Positions 36,698-46,698 of a DNA stretch of 64,000 nt are shown here, in pieces. Both the position numbers and the translations under genes were made by a program. Numbering within the stretch: the first letter of the stretch is position 1; every line of letters begins with the position of its first letter. Below the pieces are notes generated by a model. That model ran no database searches. It saw nothing but the letters and a program-made list of their open reading frames with translations, and was not told the origin of the DNA. The DNA is from Roseibaca sp. Y0-43 (GTDB lineage: Bacteria; Pseudomonadota; Alphaproteobacteria; Rhodobacterales; Rhodobacteraceae), in NCBI RefSeq assembly GCF_020667835.1, contig NZ_JAFMPR010000001.1, positions 62,001 to 126,000 of the forward strand. The letters are read 5' to 3'.

Positions 36698-37723
36698 ATG
36701 TCACGGTCCAGAGTAGTCGGTTTTTCGCTTGTCCTGTGTCTGGGGCTGTCGGCCTGTATGGACGGCACCGGCGGCACGCAATCCGCCCCCACCGGCAGCC
36801 CCCGCGCGGGCGAGGTGATCGAGCGCGATGTCGAAGCGCCTGACGTCTTTTCCAAGCGCGATCAGGGTTTGTGGGATGGCCGCCCCTCGCTTGGCGGGGT
36901 CTGGGTGGCCCATCCCGACGTGGATGCGCCCGAGCGTGTCATCATCCGCAACCGCGACAGCGGGCAGGAAACCATCGGCGCGCTGTTCAAGCGCGAGCGG
37001 ATGAATCCGGGGCCACGGTTCCAGGTCTCTGCCGAAGCGGCGGATGCGGTTGGAATGCTGGCGGGCGCGCCCACGAACCTTGAAGTCGTGGCGCTGCGCA
37101 CCGAAGAAATCCAGACCGCGCCAGAGCCTGTTGCCGAACCAGAGCCACAGGCCGAAGCCGTTGAAACAGAGGTTGCGGCGGTCGCGCCTGCGGCAGAGCA
37201 ACCGGCAGCGCCGGCACCGACACCGCAAGCCGAGGTCAACACCCCCGCAGACGCGGGCGACGACACCCTGATCGCCATGCCAGAGGCCGAAGAGCCCAAG
37301 CGCGGCGGCTTCTTCTCGCGGCTCTTCGGGCGCAGCAACCGCGCCGAGGCCGAGAGCACCGGCGCGCCGCTTGACGCCACCGCCCCGCTGGAAGGGGCCG
37401 CGCAAGCCGCCCCCGACACGACCGCGCCGCTGCCCATGCCGACACCGTTGTCGTCCGGCGCGGCCTCTGCCCCGGCACCGGCCAGCACGCTGGATCGGCC
37501 CTTCGTGCAGATCGGCATTTTCAGTGTCGAGAGCAACGCAAACAACGCCGCCCGCACCATGCGCAATGCCGGGCTAAGCGCCGCCGTCAAACCCGGCAGC
37601 ACCCAAGGCAACAGCTTCTGGCGCGTGGTCGTCGGCCCTGCCGCGACAGAAGCGCAGCGCCGCGAGATCTTGGCCCAGGTGCGCCGCCTTGGCTTTGCCG
37701 ATGCCTATGCCGTTCGCCGCTGA
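36698..37723 (+). CDS. SPOR-domain lipoprotein
   Basis: A 341-residue exported lipoprotein. The signal sequence ends in a lipobox L-S-A-C, with Cys20 as the acylation site. A long Pro/Ala/Glu-rich, probably disordered region (about 140-265) leads to a C-terminal SPOR domain (F-V-Q-I-G-I-F-S ... F-W-R-V-V-V-G-P), which binds denuded peptidoglycan at division sites. The start at 36698 gives the signal sequence. The next gene, a D,D-carboxypeptidase, starts 10 bp on. This pairing resembles RlpA/SPOR-dacA neighbourhoods and supports a role in the cell wall; no RlpA catalytic domain was recognised with confidence. Confidence 0.85.
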   Translation: MSRSRVVGFSLVLCLGLSACMDGTGGTQSAPTGSPRAGEVIERDVEAPDVFSKRDQGLWDGRPSLGGVWVAHPDVDAPERVIIRNRDSGQETIGALFKRERMNPGPRFQVSAEAADAVGMLAGAPTNLEVVALRTEEIQTAPEPVAEPEPQAEAVETEVAAVAPAAEQPAAPAPTPQAEVNTPADAGDDTLIAMPEAEEPKRGGFFSRLFGRSNRAEAESTGAPLDATAPLEGAAQAAPDTTAPLPMPTPLSSGAASAPAPASTLDRPFVQIGIFSVESNANNAARTMRNAGLSAAVKPGSTQGNSFWRVVVGPAATEAQRREILAQVRRLGFADAYAVRR

Positions 37724-37733
37724 AGGAGGTTTC

Positions 37734-38909
37734 ATGTTCCGTCATCTTGCCGCATTCGCTCTTGCCGCCACCGCCACCCTTTCCATCGGGTCCGGTGCCT
37801 TGGCACAAGACGGGCCGGGCGGGTTCATGACGCGGGCCACCTCGGCCTATGTGGTAGATCTGGGCACGGGCACGGTGCTGCTGAACAAGAATGCCGATCA
37901 GGCGCTTCCGCCTGCGTCCATGTCCAAGCTGATGACGCTGGAAATGCTGTTCGAGGCGATCAAGGAGGGCCGCGTCGCATTGGACACGCCGTTTTCGGTA
38001 TCGCAACGCGCTTACCAGATGGGCGGCTCTCGTATGTTTCTGGAACTGCGCGACCGGCCTACGGCGGAAGAGCTGATCCGCGGCATCGCGATCCTGTCGG
38101 GCAATGACGCCGCCGTCGTCGTGGCCGAAGGGCTGGCAGGCACCGAAGACGCCTATGCCCGCATGGCCACGCAGCGCGCGCGCGAAATCGGCATGACGAA
38201 TACCACGATCATGAACGCCTCTGGCTGGCCCGATCCGAACCACCTGATGTCAAAGCGCGACCTTGTCACGCTTGCCACCTACATGCTGCGTGAACATCCT
38301 GAATTCTATCACTATTTCAGCGAACGCAGCTTTACCTGGAACGGGATCGAACAGGACAACCGCGTGCCGCTTTTGGATGCAGGCATCGGGCTGGACGGTA
38401 TGAAAACCGGCTATACGTCGGATGCGGGCTATTCGCTGACCGGCTCTGCCAAGCAGGGCGACCGGCGCATTGTCTTTGCCTATGGCGGGCTGAACAGCGC
38501 CGCCGAACGCGTGCAGGAAGCGGAATCGATCATCAACTGGGCGTTTCGCCAGTTTGCCGAAGTGACGGTGGCCACGCCCGACACGGTTCTGGCCGACGCC
38601 CCGGTGTGGCTGGGCGCGGCACCAAGCGTGCCGCTGACCGTGGCCGAAGAGGCCCGCGCGCTGGTGCCTGCCATCGGGGCCGACACATTGTCGGCACGCG
38701 TGGAATATGACAGCCCCCTGCCCGCGCCCATCGCCAAGGGCGATGTGCTGGGCAAACTGGTGGTCGACTTGCCGGACATGGACAGCCTCAGCTTCGATCT
38801 GGTGGCCGGGGCCGATGTGGCCGAAGGCGGCTTCATGGTGCGCGCACAGGCCGCCGCCTTGCGCCTGATCGCATTGGCGCGGGGCGGGTCAGAAACGGCG
38901 CTGAACTGA
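37734..38909 (+). CDS. dacA: D-alanyl-D-alanine carboxypeptidase (DacA/PBP5-like, S11 family)
   Basis: Periplasmic penicillin-binding protein trimming pentapeptides of peptidoglycan (391 residues). A signal peptide ends near A-L-A-Q at residue 25. Active-site motifs are S62-M-S-K65, S122-G-N and K-T-G near residue 225. A C-terminal PBP5-type beta domain (about 280-365) and a short amphipathic tail follow. The start has a near-perfect AAGGAGGT ribosome site that overlaps the end of the SPOR gene. It begins a gapless run through tmk, holB and tatD. Confidence 0.94.
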   Translation: MFRHLAAFALAATATLSIGSGALAQDGPGGFMTRATSAYVVDLGTGTVLLNKNADQALPPASMSKLMTLEMLFEAIKEGRVALDTPFSVSQRAYQMGGSRMFLELRDRPTAEELIRGIAILSGNDAAVVVAEGLAGTEDAYARMATQRAREIGMTNTTIMNASGWPDPNHLMSKRDLVTLATYMLREHPEFYHYFSERSFTWNGIEQDNRVPLLDAGIGLDGMKTGYTSDAGYSLTGSAKQGDRRIVFAYGGLNSAAERVQEAESIINWAFRQFAEVTVATPDTVLADAPVWLGAAPSVPLTVAEEARALVPAIGADTLSARVEYDSPLPAPIAKGDVLGKLVVDLPDMDSLSFDLVAGADVAEGGFMVRAQAAALRLIALARGGSETALN

Positions 38910-38911
38910 GA

Positions 38912-39538
38912 ATGCGCGCGCGCGGCCTGTTCATCAGCTTCGAAGGCATCGACGGAAGCGGCAAATCCACCCAGGCGCGGTTGCTGGCCGAGGGCTTGGC
39001 GGCAGAAGGTCGCGACGTGGTGGCCACCCGCGAGCCGGGCGGCGCGCCGGGGGCCGAAGCCATTCGCCGCCTGCTGGTCGAGGGCGACCCCGCGCGTTGG
39101 TCAGCCGAAACCGAAATCCTTTTGTTCAACGCCGCCCGACGCGACCATCTGGAACGCACCATCCAGCCCGCGCTGGACCGTGGGGCCGTGGTCGTCACCG
39201 ACCGTTTCGCCGATTCAACCCGCGTCTATCAGGGCGTGGCGCGTGCCAGCCTGCGCCCGCTGGTCGACCGGTTGCACGATCTGGTCATCGGGCTGGAACC
39301 TGACCTGACCTTCGTCATCGACATGGACGCGCGCGCAGCCCTTGAACGCGGGCTTGCGCGGCGCTCGGGCGAGGACCGGTTCGAGGAATTGGGCCTTGGC
39401 TTTCAGGAAGACTTGCGCGCGGGGTTTCTGGCGCTCGCGCAGGAATACCCGGACCGTGTGCAGGTGATCGACGGCGCGCGCCCGCCCGAGGTGATCGCGG
39501 GCGACGTGGCCGCGCGCGTGAAGGCACATCTGCCATGA
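38912..39538 (+). CDS. tmk: Thymidylate kinase
   Basis: Phosphorylates dTMP to dTDP (208 residues). The P-loop F-E-G-I-D-G-S-G-K-S-T-Q lies at residues 9-20, the D-R-Y/F motif is D-R-F-A-D-S-T, and R-E-P-G-G is conserved. The arrangement tmk-holB-tatD is widespread in bacteria. The gene starts 3 bp after dacA and overlaps holB by 4 bp (ATGA). Confidence 0.96.
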   Translation: MRARGLFISFEGIDGSGKSTQARLLAEGLAAEGRDVVATREPGGAPGAEAIRRLLVEGDPARWSAETEILLFNAARRDHLERTIQPALDRGAVVVTDRFADSTRVYQGVARASLRPLVDRLHDLVIGLEPDLTFVIDMDARAALERGLARRSGEDRFEELGLGFQEDLRAGFLALAQEYPDRVQVIDGARPPEVIAGDVAARVKAHLP

Positions 39539-40638
39539 GTGACGCGCCCGACCTTCCCGACCAACGCGAGGGCGCGCCGCATCCTTGCGCGACGCCCGTT
39601 CTATATGGCCAACAGGCCGCAGAGGCCGCGTTCCTGCAAGCCTTCGGGTCGGGCCGGATGCACCATGCGTGGCTGCTTAGCGGGCCGATGGGCGTGGGCA
39701 AGGCCACGCTCGCGTGGCGCATCGCGCGGTTCCTGCTGGCGGGCGACGGGGGTAACATGTTCGGCCCGCCCGATACGCTCGATGTGCCCGAAGACCACCC
39801 CACCGTGCGCCGGTTACGCGCAGGCGCGGATGGCGGGCTGCTGGTGATCCGCCGGGGCGTGGATGACAAGGGCAACCTGCGCCGCGACATCACGGTCGAT
39901 GTGATGCGCCGCCTGCACACGTTTTTCGGCCTGTCCGCCGCCGATGGCGGGCAACGTGTGGTCATTGTCGATGCCGCCGACGAGATGAACACCAATGCCG
40001 CCAATGCCCTGCTGAAGGCACTGGAAGAGCCGCCCGCCAATGCCACGCTTCTCTTGGTCGCGCACCAGCCCTCGCGGCTGTTGCCGACAATCCGCTCGCG
40101 CTGTCGGGATTTGCGGCTTTCGGCGCTTGGCCCGGACGATTTCGCAAGCGCCCTCGCCCAGGCCGGGGTCGAGGGGGACGCGGCCACGCTGGCGGAACTG
40201 TCGGGCGGGTCGGTGGGCCAGGCGGTGGAACTGGCGCTTGGCGGCGGGGCCGAGATATATGCCGACCTTGTCGCGCTTTTCGCCACCCTGCCGCGCATGG
40301 ACCGCGCCCGCGCGCTGCGTCTGGCCGAGTCGATGGCGGGCAAGGGCAACGAGGTTCGCTTCGCGCTGTTCCTGCGCCTGTTCGACCTGTTCATGGCCCG
40401 CGCGGCGCGGGCCGGTGTCATGGGACCGGGGCCAGAGGCCGTGGCGGGCGAGGCTGCGACCCTCGCCCGCATCGCCCCCCATGCGCCTGCCGCGCAGGCA
40501 TTGGCAGAGCTTGCCCCCGCTCTTTCCGCCCGCGCCCGCCACGGGCGCGCGGTCAACCTTGACCCTGCGGCGCTGGTGCTGGATATGGTTCTCAAGACCG
40601 AAGAGGGCCTGGCCCCGCTACTGGGACAAAAAGCATGA
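39535..40638 (+). CDS. holB: DNA polymerase III subunit delta'
   Basis: Clamp-loader subunit (367 residues). Walker A-like G-P-M-G-V-G-K-A-T and the S-R-C motif (R-S-R-C-R-D) are visible, with L-L-K-A-L-E-E-P-P as in other delta' and tau subunits. No cysteines occur between residues 40 and 170, so the zinc module found in many delta' proteins seems absent. It overlaps tmk and tatD by 4 bp each. Confidence 0.93.
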   Translation: MSDAPDLPDQREGAPHPCATPVLYGQQAAEAAFLQAFGSGRMHHAWLLSGPMGVGKATLAWRIARFLLAGDGGNMFGPPDTLDVPEDHPTVRRLRAGADGGLLVIRRGVDDKGNLRRDITVDVMRRLHTFFGLSAADGGQRVVIVDAADEMNTNAANALLKALEEPPANATLLLVAHQPSRLLPTIRSRCRDLRLSALGPDDFASALAQAGVEGDAATLAELSGGSVGQAVELALGGGAEIYADLVALFATLPRMDRARALRLAESMAGKGNEVRFALFLRLFDLFMARAARAGVMGPGPEAVAGEAATLARIAPHAPAAQALAELAPALSARARHGRAVNLDPAALVLDMVLKTEEGLAPLLGQKA

Positions 40639-41423
40639 CCCCGCCGCAGCTTGTCGACAGCCATTGCCACCTCGATTTCCCCGATTTCGATGGTGAGCAT
40701 GAGGATGTGATCGCCCGCGCCCATGCTGCGGGGGTTGCGCGCATGGTCACGATCTGCACGCGGCTGTCGGCCCTGCCAAAGGTGCAGGCCATCGCAGAGG
40801 CGCATGACAGCGTGTTTTTCGCAGCGGGCACCCACCCGATGAGCGTGGCGAAGGAACCCATGGTCACGGTCGAAGAGCTGGTCGCAATTGCCCAACACCC
40901 CAAGATGGTCGGCATTGGCGAGACGGGGCTGGACTACCACTACACCGCCGAGAGCGCCGAGATGCAGGCGCAGTCCCTGCGCATCCATATAGAGGCCGCG
41001 CGCCAGACCCGGGTGCCGCTCATTATCCATGCACGCGACGCGGATGAAGATATGGCGCGTATCTTGAGCGAAGAGCACGCCAAGGGCGCTTATTCCTGCG
41101 TGATGCATTGCTTCTCCAGCAGCGCGGCACTGGCGCAAACCGCGCTCGATCTTGGCTTCTACCTGTCCATGTCCGGCATCGCCGCCTTTCCGCGCAGCAC
41201 CGAGTTGCGCGAGATTTTCGCAAGCGCGCCCGTGGACCGTATTCTGGTGGAAACCGACGCGCCCTATCTGGCCCCGCCGCCGCATAGGGGCAAACGCAAT
41301 GAACCGGCCTATACCGCCCATACCGCGCGTGTCGGGGCCGAAGTGTTCGGGATAACCGAGGCCGAATTCGCCGCCCAGACCAGCGCCAATTTCGACCGCC
41401 TGTTCTGGAAGGCGGTGGCCTGA
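40635..41423 (+). CDS. tatD: TatD-family metal-dependent hydrolase/DNase
   Basis: TIM-barrel metallohydrolase of the TatD family (262 residues). Metal ligands include H-C-H-L-D-F at the N-terminus, E in G-I-G-E-T-G-L-D-Y and D in V-E-T-D-A-P-Y-L. The family includes 3'-5' exonucleases and D-aminoacyl-tRNA-linked activities; the physiological role is uncertain. It sits between holB and an MBL-fold gene, which it overlaps by one base. Confidence 0.92.
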   Translation: MTPPQLVDSHCHLDFPDFDGEHEDVIARAHAAGVARMVTICTRLSALPKVQAIAEAHDSVFFAAGTHPMSVAKEPMVTVEELVAIAQHPKMVGIGETGLDYHYTAESAEMQAQSLRIHIEAARQTRVPLIIHARDADEDMARILSEEHAKGAYSCVMHCFSSSAALAQTALDLGFYLSMSGIAAFPRSTELREIFASAPVDRILVETDAPYLAPPPHRGKRNEPAYTAHTARVGAEVFGITEAEFAAQTSANFDRLFWKAVA

Positions 41424-42220
41424 TGGCGGAATTGCGCGCCACCATTCTGGGTTGCGGGTCATCCGGCGGGGTGCCGCGTCTGGGTGGGCATTGGGGCGAA
41501 TGCGACCCTGCAAACCCGCGCAACCGCCGCCGCCGCTGCTCGCTTCTGCTGGAACGCATCGGGCCGGACGGGGTCACGCAAGTGCTGATCGACACCGGCC
41601 CCGACATGCGCGACCAGCTTCTGGATGCAGGTGTCGGGCGGCTGGATGGCGTGGTCTACACCCATGCCCATGCCGACCATGTGCACGGGCTGGATGACCT
41701 GCGCCAGATCGTGTTCAACATGCGTGACAAGCTTCAAGTCTGGGCCGACGGCCCGACGCAGGACTCGCTTCTGTCGCGCTTTGGCTATGCCTTTATCCAG
41801 CCGCCGAACTCGGCCTACCCGCCGATCCTGTCGATGAACACGATTGACGGGCCTGTCACAATTGATGGGCCGGGCGGGCCGCTGACGCTGCACCCGATCC
41901 GGCTGAACCATGGCGGCATCGACGCGCTTGGCTTTCGCGTGGGCGGGCTTGCCTATTGCCCCGATGTCGTGGGCATTTACGACGAAAGCTGGCCCCTGCT
42001 AAAGGGGTTGGAGGTCTGGATCGTGGACGCGCTGCGCCGCAGCCCCCACCCCACCCACGCCCATCTGGAGATGACACTGGACTGGATCGCGCGTGCCGAA
42101 CCTGCCCGCGCCGTGCTGACCAACATGCATCTGGACCTCGATTATGCGACGGTTGCGGCGGAAACCCCTGACCACGTCACCCCCGCCCATGACGGGATGA
42201 CCCTGACCTTGGACTTGTGA
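41423..42220 (+). CDS. MBL-fold metallo-hydrolase, PhnP-like
   Basis: A 265-residue metallo-beta-lactamase-fold protein. The metal-binding motif T-H-A-H-A-D-H-V-H-G-L lies near residue 77 and further His ligands in L-N-H-G-G and M-H-L-D-L-D. The sequence G-C-G-S-S-G-G-V-P-R at the start is typical of the PhnP/cyclic phosphodiesterase subgroup. No phn genes are nearby, so a general nucleotide or phosphodiester role is likelier than phosphonate use. It is translationally coupled to tatD. Confidence 0.88.
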   Translation: MAELRATILGCGSSGGVPRLGGHWGECDPANPRNRRRRCSLLLERIGPDGVTQVLIDTGPDMRDQLLDAGVGRLDGVVYTHAHADHVHGLDDLRQIVFNMRDKLQVWADGPTQDSLLSRFGYAFIQPPNSAYPPILSMNTIDGPVTIDGPGGPLTLHPIRLNHGGIDALGFRVGGLAYCPDVVGIYDESWPLLKGLEVWIVDALRRSPHPTHAHLEMTLDWIARAEPARAVLTNMHLDLDYATVAAETPDHVTPAHDGMTLTLDL

Positions 42221-42221
42221 C

Positions 42222-43151
42222 ATGCAAGCCTTGGCCGATGTCATCTTGCCGGTCTTTCTGGTCATCGGCTTTGGCTATGTCGCGCGCTGGCGCAACCTGA
42301 TTTCCGACGCACAGGTCGAGGGCGTGGTCTGGTTTACCCAAACCTTCGCCATTCCCTGCTTGCTGTTTGTCGCCATTTCGCGGCTGGATCTGGGGCAGGA
42401 ATTCGACTGGCGCTTGCTCGTCAGCTTCTACGCGGGCGCGGTGGCCAGTTTCGCGCTTGGTTTCGCGGGCGCGCGGGTTTTCTTCAAGCGCGACTGGGAA
42501 GACTGCGTCGCCATCGGCTTTGTCGCGCTGTTTTCCAACACGGTGCTTTTGGGCCTGCCGATCACAGAGCGCGCCTATGGCCCCGATGCGCTGGCGGCGA
42601 ATTACGCGATCATCGCGCTGCATTCGCCGATTTGCTACGCTATCGGCATCACCACGATGGAGATGATGCGCAATCGCGGCGGTCGTCTGCGCGACACCGC
42701 GCGCCGGGTGTTCAACGCCATGTTCCATAACGCGCTGGTCATCGCCATCGCGCTTGGCTTTGCCGTGAACCTGACCGGGCTGCCCTTGCCCGGCGTGATG
42801 GATGACGCGCTGGACATGATGGTCCGCGCGGCCTTGCCGGCGGCCCTGTTTTCGCTTGGGGGGGTTCTTTATCGCTACCGGCCAGAGGGCGATCTGCGCA
42901 CGATTGCCTATGTCGTCGCCTTGTCGCTGGTGGTGCACCCGGCGATCACCTTCGGGCTGGCCAAGGCCTTCGGGCTGTCGACAGAGGCGCTGCGCTCTGC
43001 CGTGGTGACAGCGGCCATGGCACCGGGCGTGAATGTCTACGTCTTCGCAAACATGTATGGCCGCGCGAAACGGGTCGCGGCATCCTCGGCGCTGATCGGG
43101 ACTGCGCTGGTCATGCTGACAGGCTGGCTGTGGTTGCAGGTCTTGCCGTGA
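42222..43151 (+). CDS. AEC-family (auxin efflux carrier) transporter
   Basis: A 309-residue membrane protein with about ten hydrophobic segments and the AEC-family pattern: an N-terminal V-F-L-V-I-G-F-G-Y segment, N-T-V-L-L-G-L-P near residue 107 and a C-terminal V-T-A-A-M-A-P-G-V-N. Bacterial members export or import organic acids such as malate or malonate; the substrate is unknown. It starts 1 bp after the MBL gene and ends the plus-strand cluster. The 185-bp gap that follows holds no gene. Confidence 0.87.
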   Translation: MQALADVILPVFLVIGFGYVARWRNLISDAQVEGVVWFTQTFAIPCLLFVAISRLDLGQEFDWRLLVSFYAGAVASFALGFAGARVFFKRDWEDCVAIGFVALFSNTVLLGLPITERAYGPDALAANYAIIALHSPICYAIGITTMEMMRNRGGRLRDTARRVFNAMFHNALVIAIALGFAVNLTGLPLPGVMDDALDMMVRAALPAALFSLGGVLYRYRPEGDLRTIAYVVALSLVVHPAITFGLAKAFGLSTEALRSAVVTAAMAPGVNVYVFANMYGRAKRVAASSALIGTALVMLTGWLWLQVLP

Positions 43152-43336
43152 CGAAGGGCCGCGGCGGGCCGCGGTCTGCCGCGTCTGACGGTGGTTCTGC
43201 GCGGTTTATGGCAGCCAGATCCGAATGACCTTGATGCGATGCGCATTGGGCGGCCAAAGCGGCAGGCCTCTGGGGCGGCCCGCCGCTGCCCGGGGGGCGC
43301 TGACGCGCCTGTTAACCCCGGGCAAGATGGTGATGT

Positions 43337-45283
43337 TTACCGTAAATCCGGCGGCGTGCCCTCTGACACCAGTTCTGCGACCAGCGCATCCAGCGCTTGC
43401 GTTTGCGTGCGCGTATCGCCCAAACGGCGGACAGAAACCGTGCGCTCTTCGACCTCGCGCGCGCCCACGGCCAGAATGACCGGCACCTTGCCAAGCGAGT
43501 GTTCGCGGACCTTGTAGTTTATCTTTTCGTTGCGCAGGTCCAGCTCGGCCCGCAGCCCAGCCGCTTGCAGCGCCGCCACCACTTCGCGGCAATAGTCATC
43601 CGCATCCGATACGATGGACGCGACCACGACCTGACGCGGCGCAAGCCACAGGGGCAGCTTGCCCGCGAAATTCTCGATCAGGATACCGATGAAGCGCTCG
43701 AACGACCCCAGAACCGCACGGTGCAGCATGACGGGACGGTGCTTTTCGCCATCCTGCCCGATATAGCTGGCATCCAGACGTTCGGGCAGGTTCGGGTCCA
43801 CCTGAAGCGTGCCACATTGCCATTCGCGGCCGATTGCATCGGTAAGCGTGAATTCCAGCTTGGGGCCATAGAACGCGCCCTCGCCTTCCTGAATTTCATA
43901 GGAATAGCCCGCCGCTTCACAGGCCGCGCCCAGCGCCGCCTCGACCCGGTCCCAGCTTTCATCGGACCCGATGCGCTTTTCGGGCCGGGTGGACAATTTG
44001 ATCGTCCAGTCCTCGAAGCCCAGATGGGCATAGATCTCCGCCAGGAACTCGATGAATTTCTTGGTTTCCCCTTCGATCTGCGCATCGGTGCAGAAGATAT
44101 GCGCATCATCTTGGGTGAAACCGCGCACCCGCATGATGCCATGCAGCGCGCCCGAAGGCTCATAGCGGTTGCACGAGCCAAACTCGGCCATGCGCAGGGG
44201 CAGATCGCGATAGCTTTTCAGGCCCACGTTGAAAATCTGCACATGGCAAGGGCAGTTCATGGGTTTCAGCGCGTTGACGGTCTTTTCGCGGGCATGGTCC
44301 TCGTCCACTTCGACGATGAACATGTTTTCCTGGTAATTGTCCCAGTGCCCTGACGCTTCCCACAGCTTGCGGTTCACGACCTGCGGGGTGTTCACCTCGA
44401 CATAGCCGCCCCGGCGCTGCTGGCGGCGCATGTAGTCTTGCAACGTGGTATAAATGCTCCAGCCATTCGCGTGCCAGAAGATCTGCCCCGGCGCTTCTTC
44501 CTGCATGTGGAACAGGTCCATCTCGCGGCCCAGACGGCGGTGGTCGCGCTTGGCCGCTTCTTCCAGCATGGTCAGATGCGCTTTCAGATCGGCGCGGGTC
44601 TTGAAGGCCACGCCATAGATGCGCTGCAACATCGGGCGCGAGGCATCGCCCAGCCAATAGGCGCCCGCGATGCTCATCAGCTTGAACGCGTCACCCGGAA
44701 CCTGCCCGGTGTTCTGCAAATGCGGACCCCGGCACAGGTCTTGCCAGTTGCCATGCCAATACATACGCAGGTCTTCGCCCTCGGGGATGCGGTCGATCAG
44801 TTCCACCTTGAACGGCTCGCCTGCGTCCTTGTAATGCTGGATCGCGCGGGCGCGGTCCCAGACTTCGGTGCGGACGGGTTCGCGCGCGTTGATGATCGCG
44901 CGCATCCGCTCTTCGATCTGGGCCAAGTCTTCGGGCACGAAGGGTTCGGCGCGGTCGAAATCGTAGAACCAGCCCTTGTCGCGCACCGGCCCGATGGTCA
45001 CTTTCACATCCGGCCAGATTTCCTGCACCGCGCGCGCCATGATATGCGCCAGATCGTGGCGGATCAGTTCCAGCGCCTGCGCGTCATCCTGCATGGTGTG
45101 AATGGCGATGCTGGCATCTTGCATGATCGGCCATTGCAGGTCGTAATGCGCACCGTTCACCGTGGCGGAAATGGCCTTTTTCCCAAGCGAGGTCGAAATG
45201 CTGGCCGCGACCTCTGCCGCCGTCACGCCTGCATCGAAGCTGCGCGCATTGCCATCGGGAAATGTCAGGGAAATCTGGGCCAT
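43337..45283 (-). CDS. thrS: Threonyl-tRNA synthetase
   Basis: Class II aminoacyl-tRNA synthetase (648 residues). TGS domain (residues 1-60), the editing SAD domain with [10 protein letters not shown], catalytic core with R-N-x-x-x-E-like motif 2 and the zinc Cys in M-N-C-P-C-H, then an anticodon-binding domain. The ATG at 45283 gives family length; the frame extends 96 codons upstream without similarity and overlaps the divergent MFS gene. It has a GAGGA ribosome site. Confidence 0.96.
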   Translation of the reverse strand: MAQISLTFPDGNARSFDAGVTAAEVAASISTSLGKKAISATVNGAHYDLQWPIMQDASIAIHTMQDDAQALELIRHDLAHIMARAVQEIWPDVKVTIGPVRDKGWFYDFDRAEPFVPEDLAQIEERMRAIINAREPVRTEVWDRARAIQHYKDAGEPFKVELIDRIPEGEDLRMYWHGNWQDLCRGPHLQNTGQVPGDAFKLMSIAGAYWLGDASRPMLQRIYGVAFKTRADLKAHLTMLEEAAKRDHRRLGREMDLFHMQEEAPGQIFWHANGWSIYTTLQDYMRRQQRRGGYVEVNTPQVVNRKLWEASGHWDNYQENMFIVEVDEDHAREKTVNALKPMNCPCHVQIFNVGLKSYRDLPLRMAEFGSCNRYEPSGALHGIMRVRGFTQDDAHIFCTDAQIEGETKKFIEFLAEIYAHLGFEDWTIKLSTRPEKRIGSDESWDRVEAALGAACEAAGYSYEIQEGEGAFYGPKLEFTLTDAIGREWQCGTLQVDPNLPERLDASYIGQDGEKHRPVMLHRAVLGSFERFIGILIENFAGKLPLWLAPRQVVVASIVSDADDYCREVVAALQAAGLRAELDLRNEKINYKVREHSLGKVPVILAVGAREVEERTVSVRRLGDTRTQTQALDALVAELVSEGTPPDLR

Positions 45284-45402
45284 AAGCCGATCCTCGTCTG
45301 TTTGGCGCCCACGGAACGCCCGGTTGCGGGTATATATGTCGGCGCAGGGTTTGACCTTGGGCGCGGGGAAAGTCAAGCTGCGCGCAACATGAAGGAGAGC
45401 AA

Positions 45403-46698
45403 ATGACCCGACCCGCCGTGCAACGCGCCTATGACATGCTGTCGTCAGAGGATGACGGCCGCGTCTGCCGCGACATCTCAGAGGCCGCCTGCCACGCGCA
45501 GCCCGACAGCTTCTTGCGCCACGCGCTGGCCTTGGGGCTGAACAAATCCGCCGATGGGCTGGTCGATCCAAAGCTGGTGCTGTCTTGGCTGATGACGCAT
45601 CTGGGCGCGCCCGCCGCCTTCATCGGCTTTCTGGTGCCGATCCGCGAAGCGGGGGCGCTGTTGCCGCAACTGTTTACCGCCGCGCGCATTCGGGCCATGG
45701 CGCGGCGCAAATGGGCATGGGCGGGGGCGGCAATGGGCCAAGCCCTTGGCGCGGGTATGATCGCGCTGGCCGCGCTGACCGCGCAAGGCGCGCTGGCGGG
45801 CGGGCTGATCCTGCTGGGGCTGGCGGTGCTGGCGGTGTCACGCTCTGTCGCATCGGTGGCCTACAAGGATGTGCTGGGCAAAACCGTCGCCAAGGGCCAG
45901 CGCGGCACGGTCACGGGGCTGGCGGGCACTTGGGCGGCGGGCGTCGCGCTAACCTTCGCGCTGGCGCTGATCTTTCTGGCAGAGGCGCGCTTTGCCATCG
46001 TCACAGGCGCGCTGATCGCGGCGGCGCTGGCGTGGTTTCTGGCTGGCGTGGTCTTTGCCGGTCTGCGCGAGGAAGCGGGCGAGACCAGCGGCGGCGGCAA
46101 TGGCGCATCAGCCGCTTTCGCCAACCTGCGCTACCTGCGCGAAGATGCGGGCCTTGCGCGGTTCATCGTGGCGCGGGGCTTGCTGACCGCAACCGCGCTC
46201 GCGCCGCCATGGTTCGTGGTGCTGGCATCGGGCAATGACGCGCTGCAAGGCTTGGGCGCGCTCGTGCTGGCCTCGGCGCTTGCGGGGCTGGCATCCAGCT
46301 ATGTCTGGGGGCGGCTGGCGGACCGGTCCTCGCGCATGGTGCTGGTGCTGACGGGCCTGAGTGGCGCGGCGTCCATGGCGCTGGCGCTGCTATTCGTGGC
46401 CCTTGGCTTGGCGGGCACAGTCTGGGCCATGCCGCTGGCGCTGTTCGGGTTGATGGTGGCGCATCAGGGCGTGCGGCTGGGGCGGTCGACCTATATCGTC
46501 GACATGGCCCCGCCCGAGCGCCGCGCCATCTATACCGCGATCGCGAATACCGTGATCGGGGTGATCTTGCTGGCAAGCGGCCTGTTCGGTGCCTTGGCCG
46601 CCATGGGGGGCGCGGCGCTGACGCTGGCGCTGTTCGCGCTGATGGCACTGGGCGGCGCGTGGGTTGCCTATGGATTGAAGGAATTGGGCGATGGCTGA
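45403..46698 (+). CDS. Major facilitator superfamily transporter
   Basis: A 431-residue MFS-like protein with about ten to twelve hydrophobic segments after a ~60-residue polar N-terminus (containing C-R-D-I-S-E-A-A-C). The long soluble leader is unusual for the superfamily. AAGGAGA precedes the ATG. The stop overlaps the next gene by 8 bp, so an alpha/beta hydrolase is coupled to it. Substrate unknown. It diverges from thrS. Confidence 0.83.
   Translation: MTRPAVQRAYDMLSSEDDGRVCRDISEAACHAQPDSFLRHALALGLNKSADGLVDPKLVLSWLMTHLGAPAAFIGFLVPIREAGALLPQLFTAARIRAMARRKWAWAGAAMGQALGAGMIALAALTAQGALAGGLILLGLAVLAVSRSVASVAYKDVLGKTVAKGQRGTVTGLAGTWAAGVALTFALALIFLAEARFAIVTGALIAAALAWFLAGVVFAGLREEAGETSGGGNGASAAFANLRYLREDAGLARFIVARGLLTATALAPPWFVVLASGNDALQGLGALVLASALAGLASSYVWGRLADRSSRMVLVLTGLSGAASMALALLFVALGLAGTVWAMPLALFGLMVAHQGVRLGRSTYIVDMAPPERRAIYTAIANTVIGVILLASGLFGALAAMGGAALTLALFALMALGGAWVAYGLKELGDG

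Noticed and set aside
39315-41513. 732-codon minus-strand frame opposite tmk-holB-tatD
   Set aside because: Antisense shadow crossing three overlapping genuine genes.
43152-43336. 185-bp gap after the AEC transporter examined for a tRNA or small RNA
   Set aside because: No cloverleaf, T-loop consensus or clear terminator was found; only short GC-rich self-complementary bits such as CCGCGG.
45284-45571. N-terminal extension of thrS to 45571
   Set aside because: The TGS domain begins at 45283; extra codons overlap the divergent MFS gene and are Arg-rich shadow sequence.
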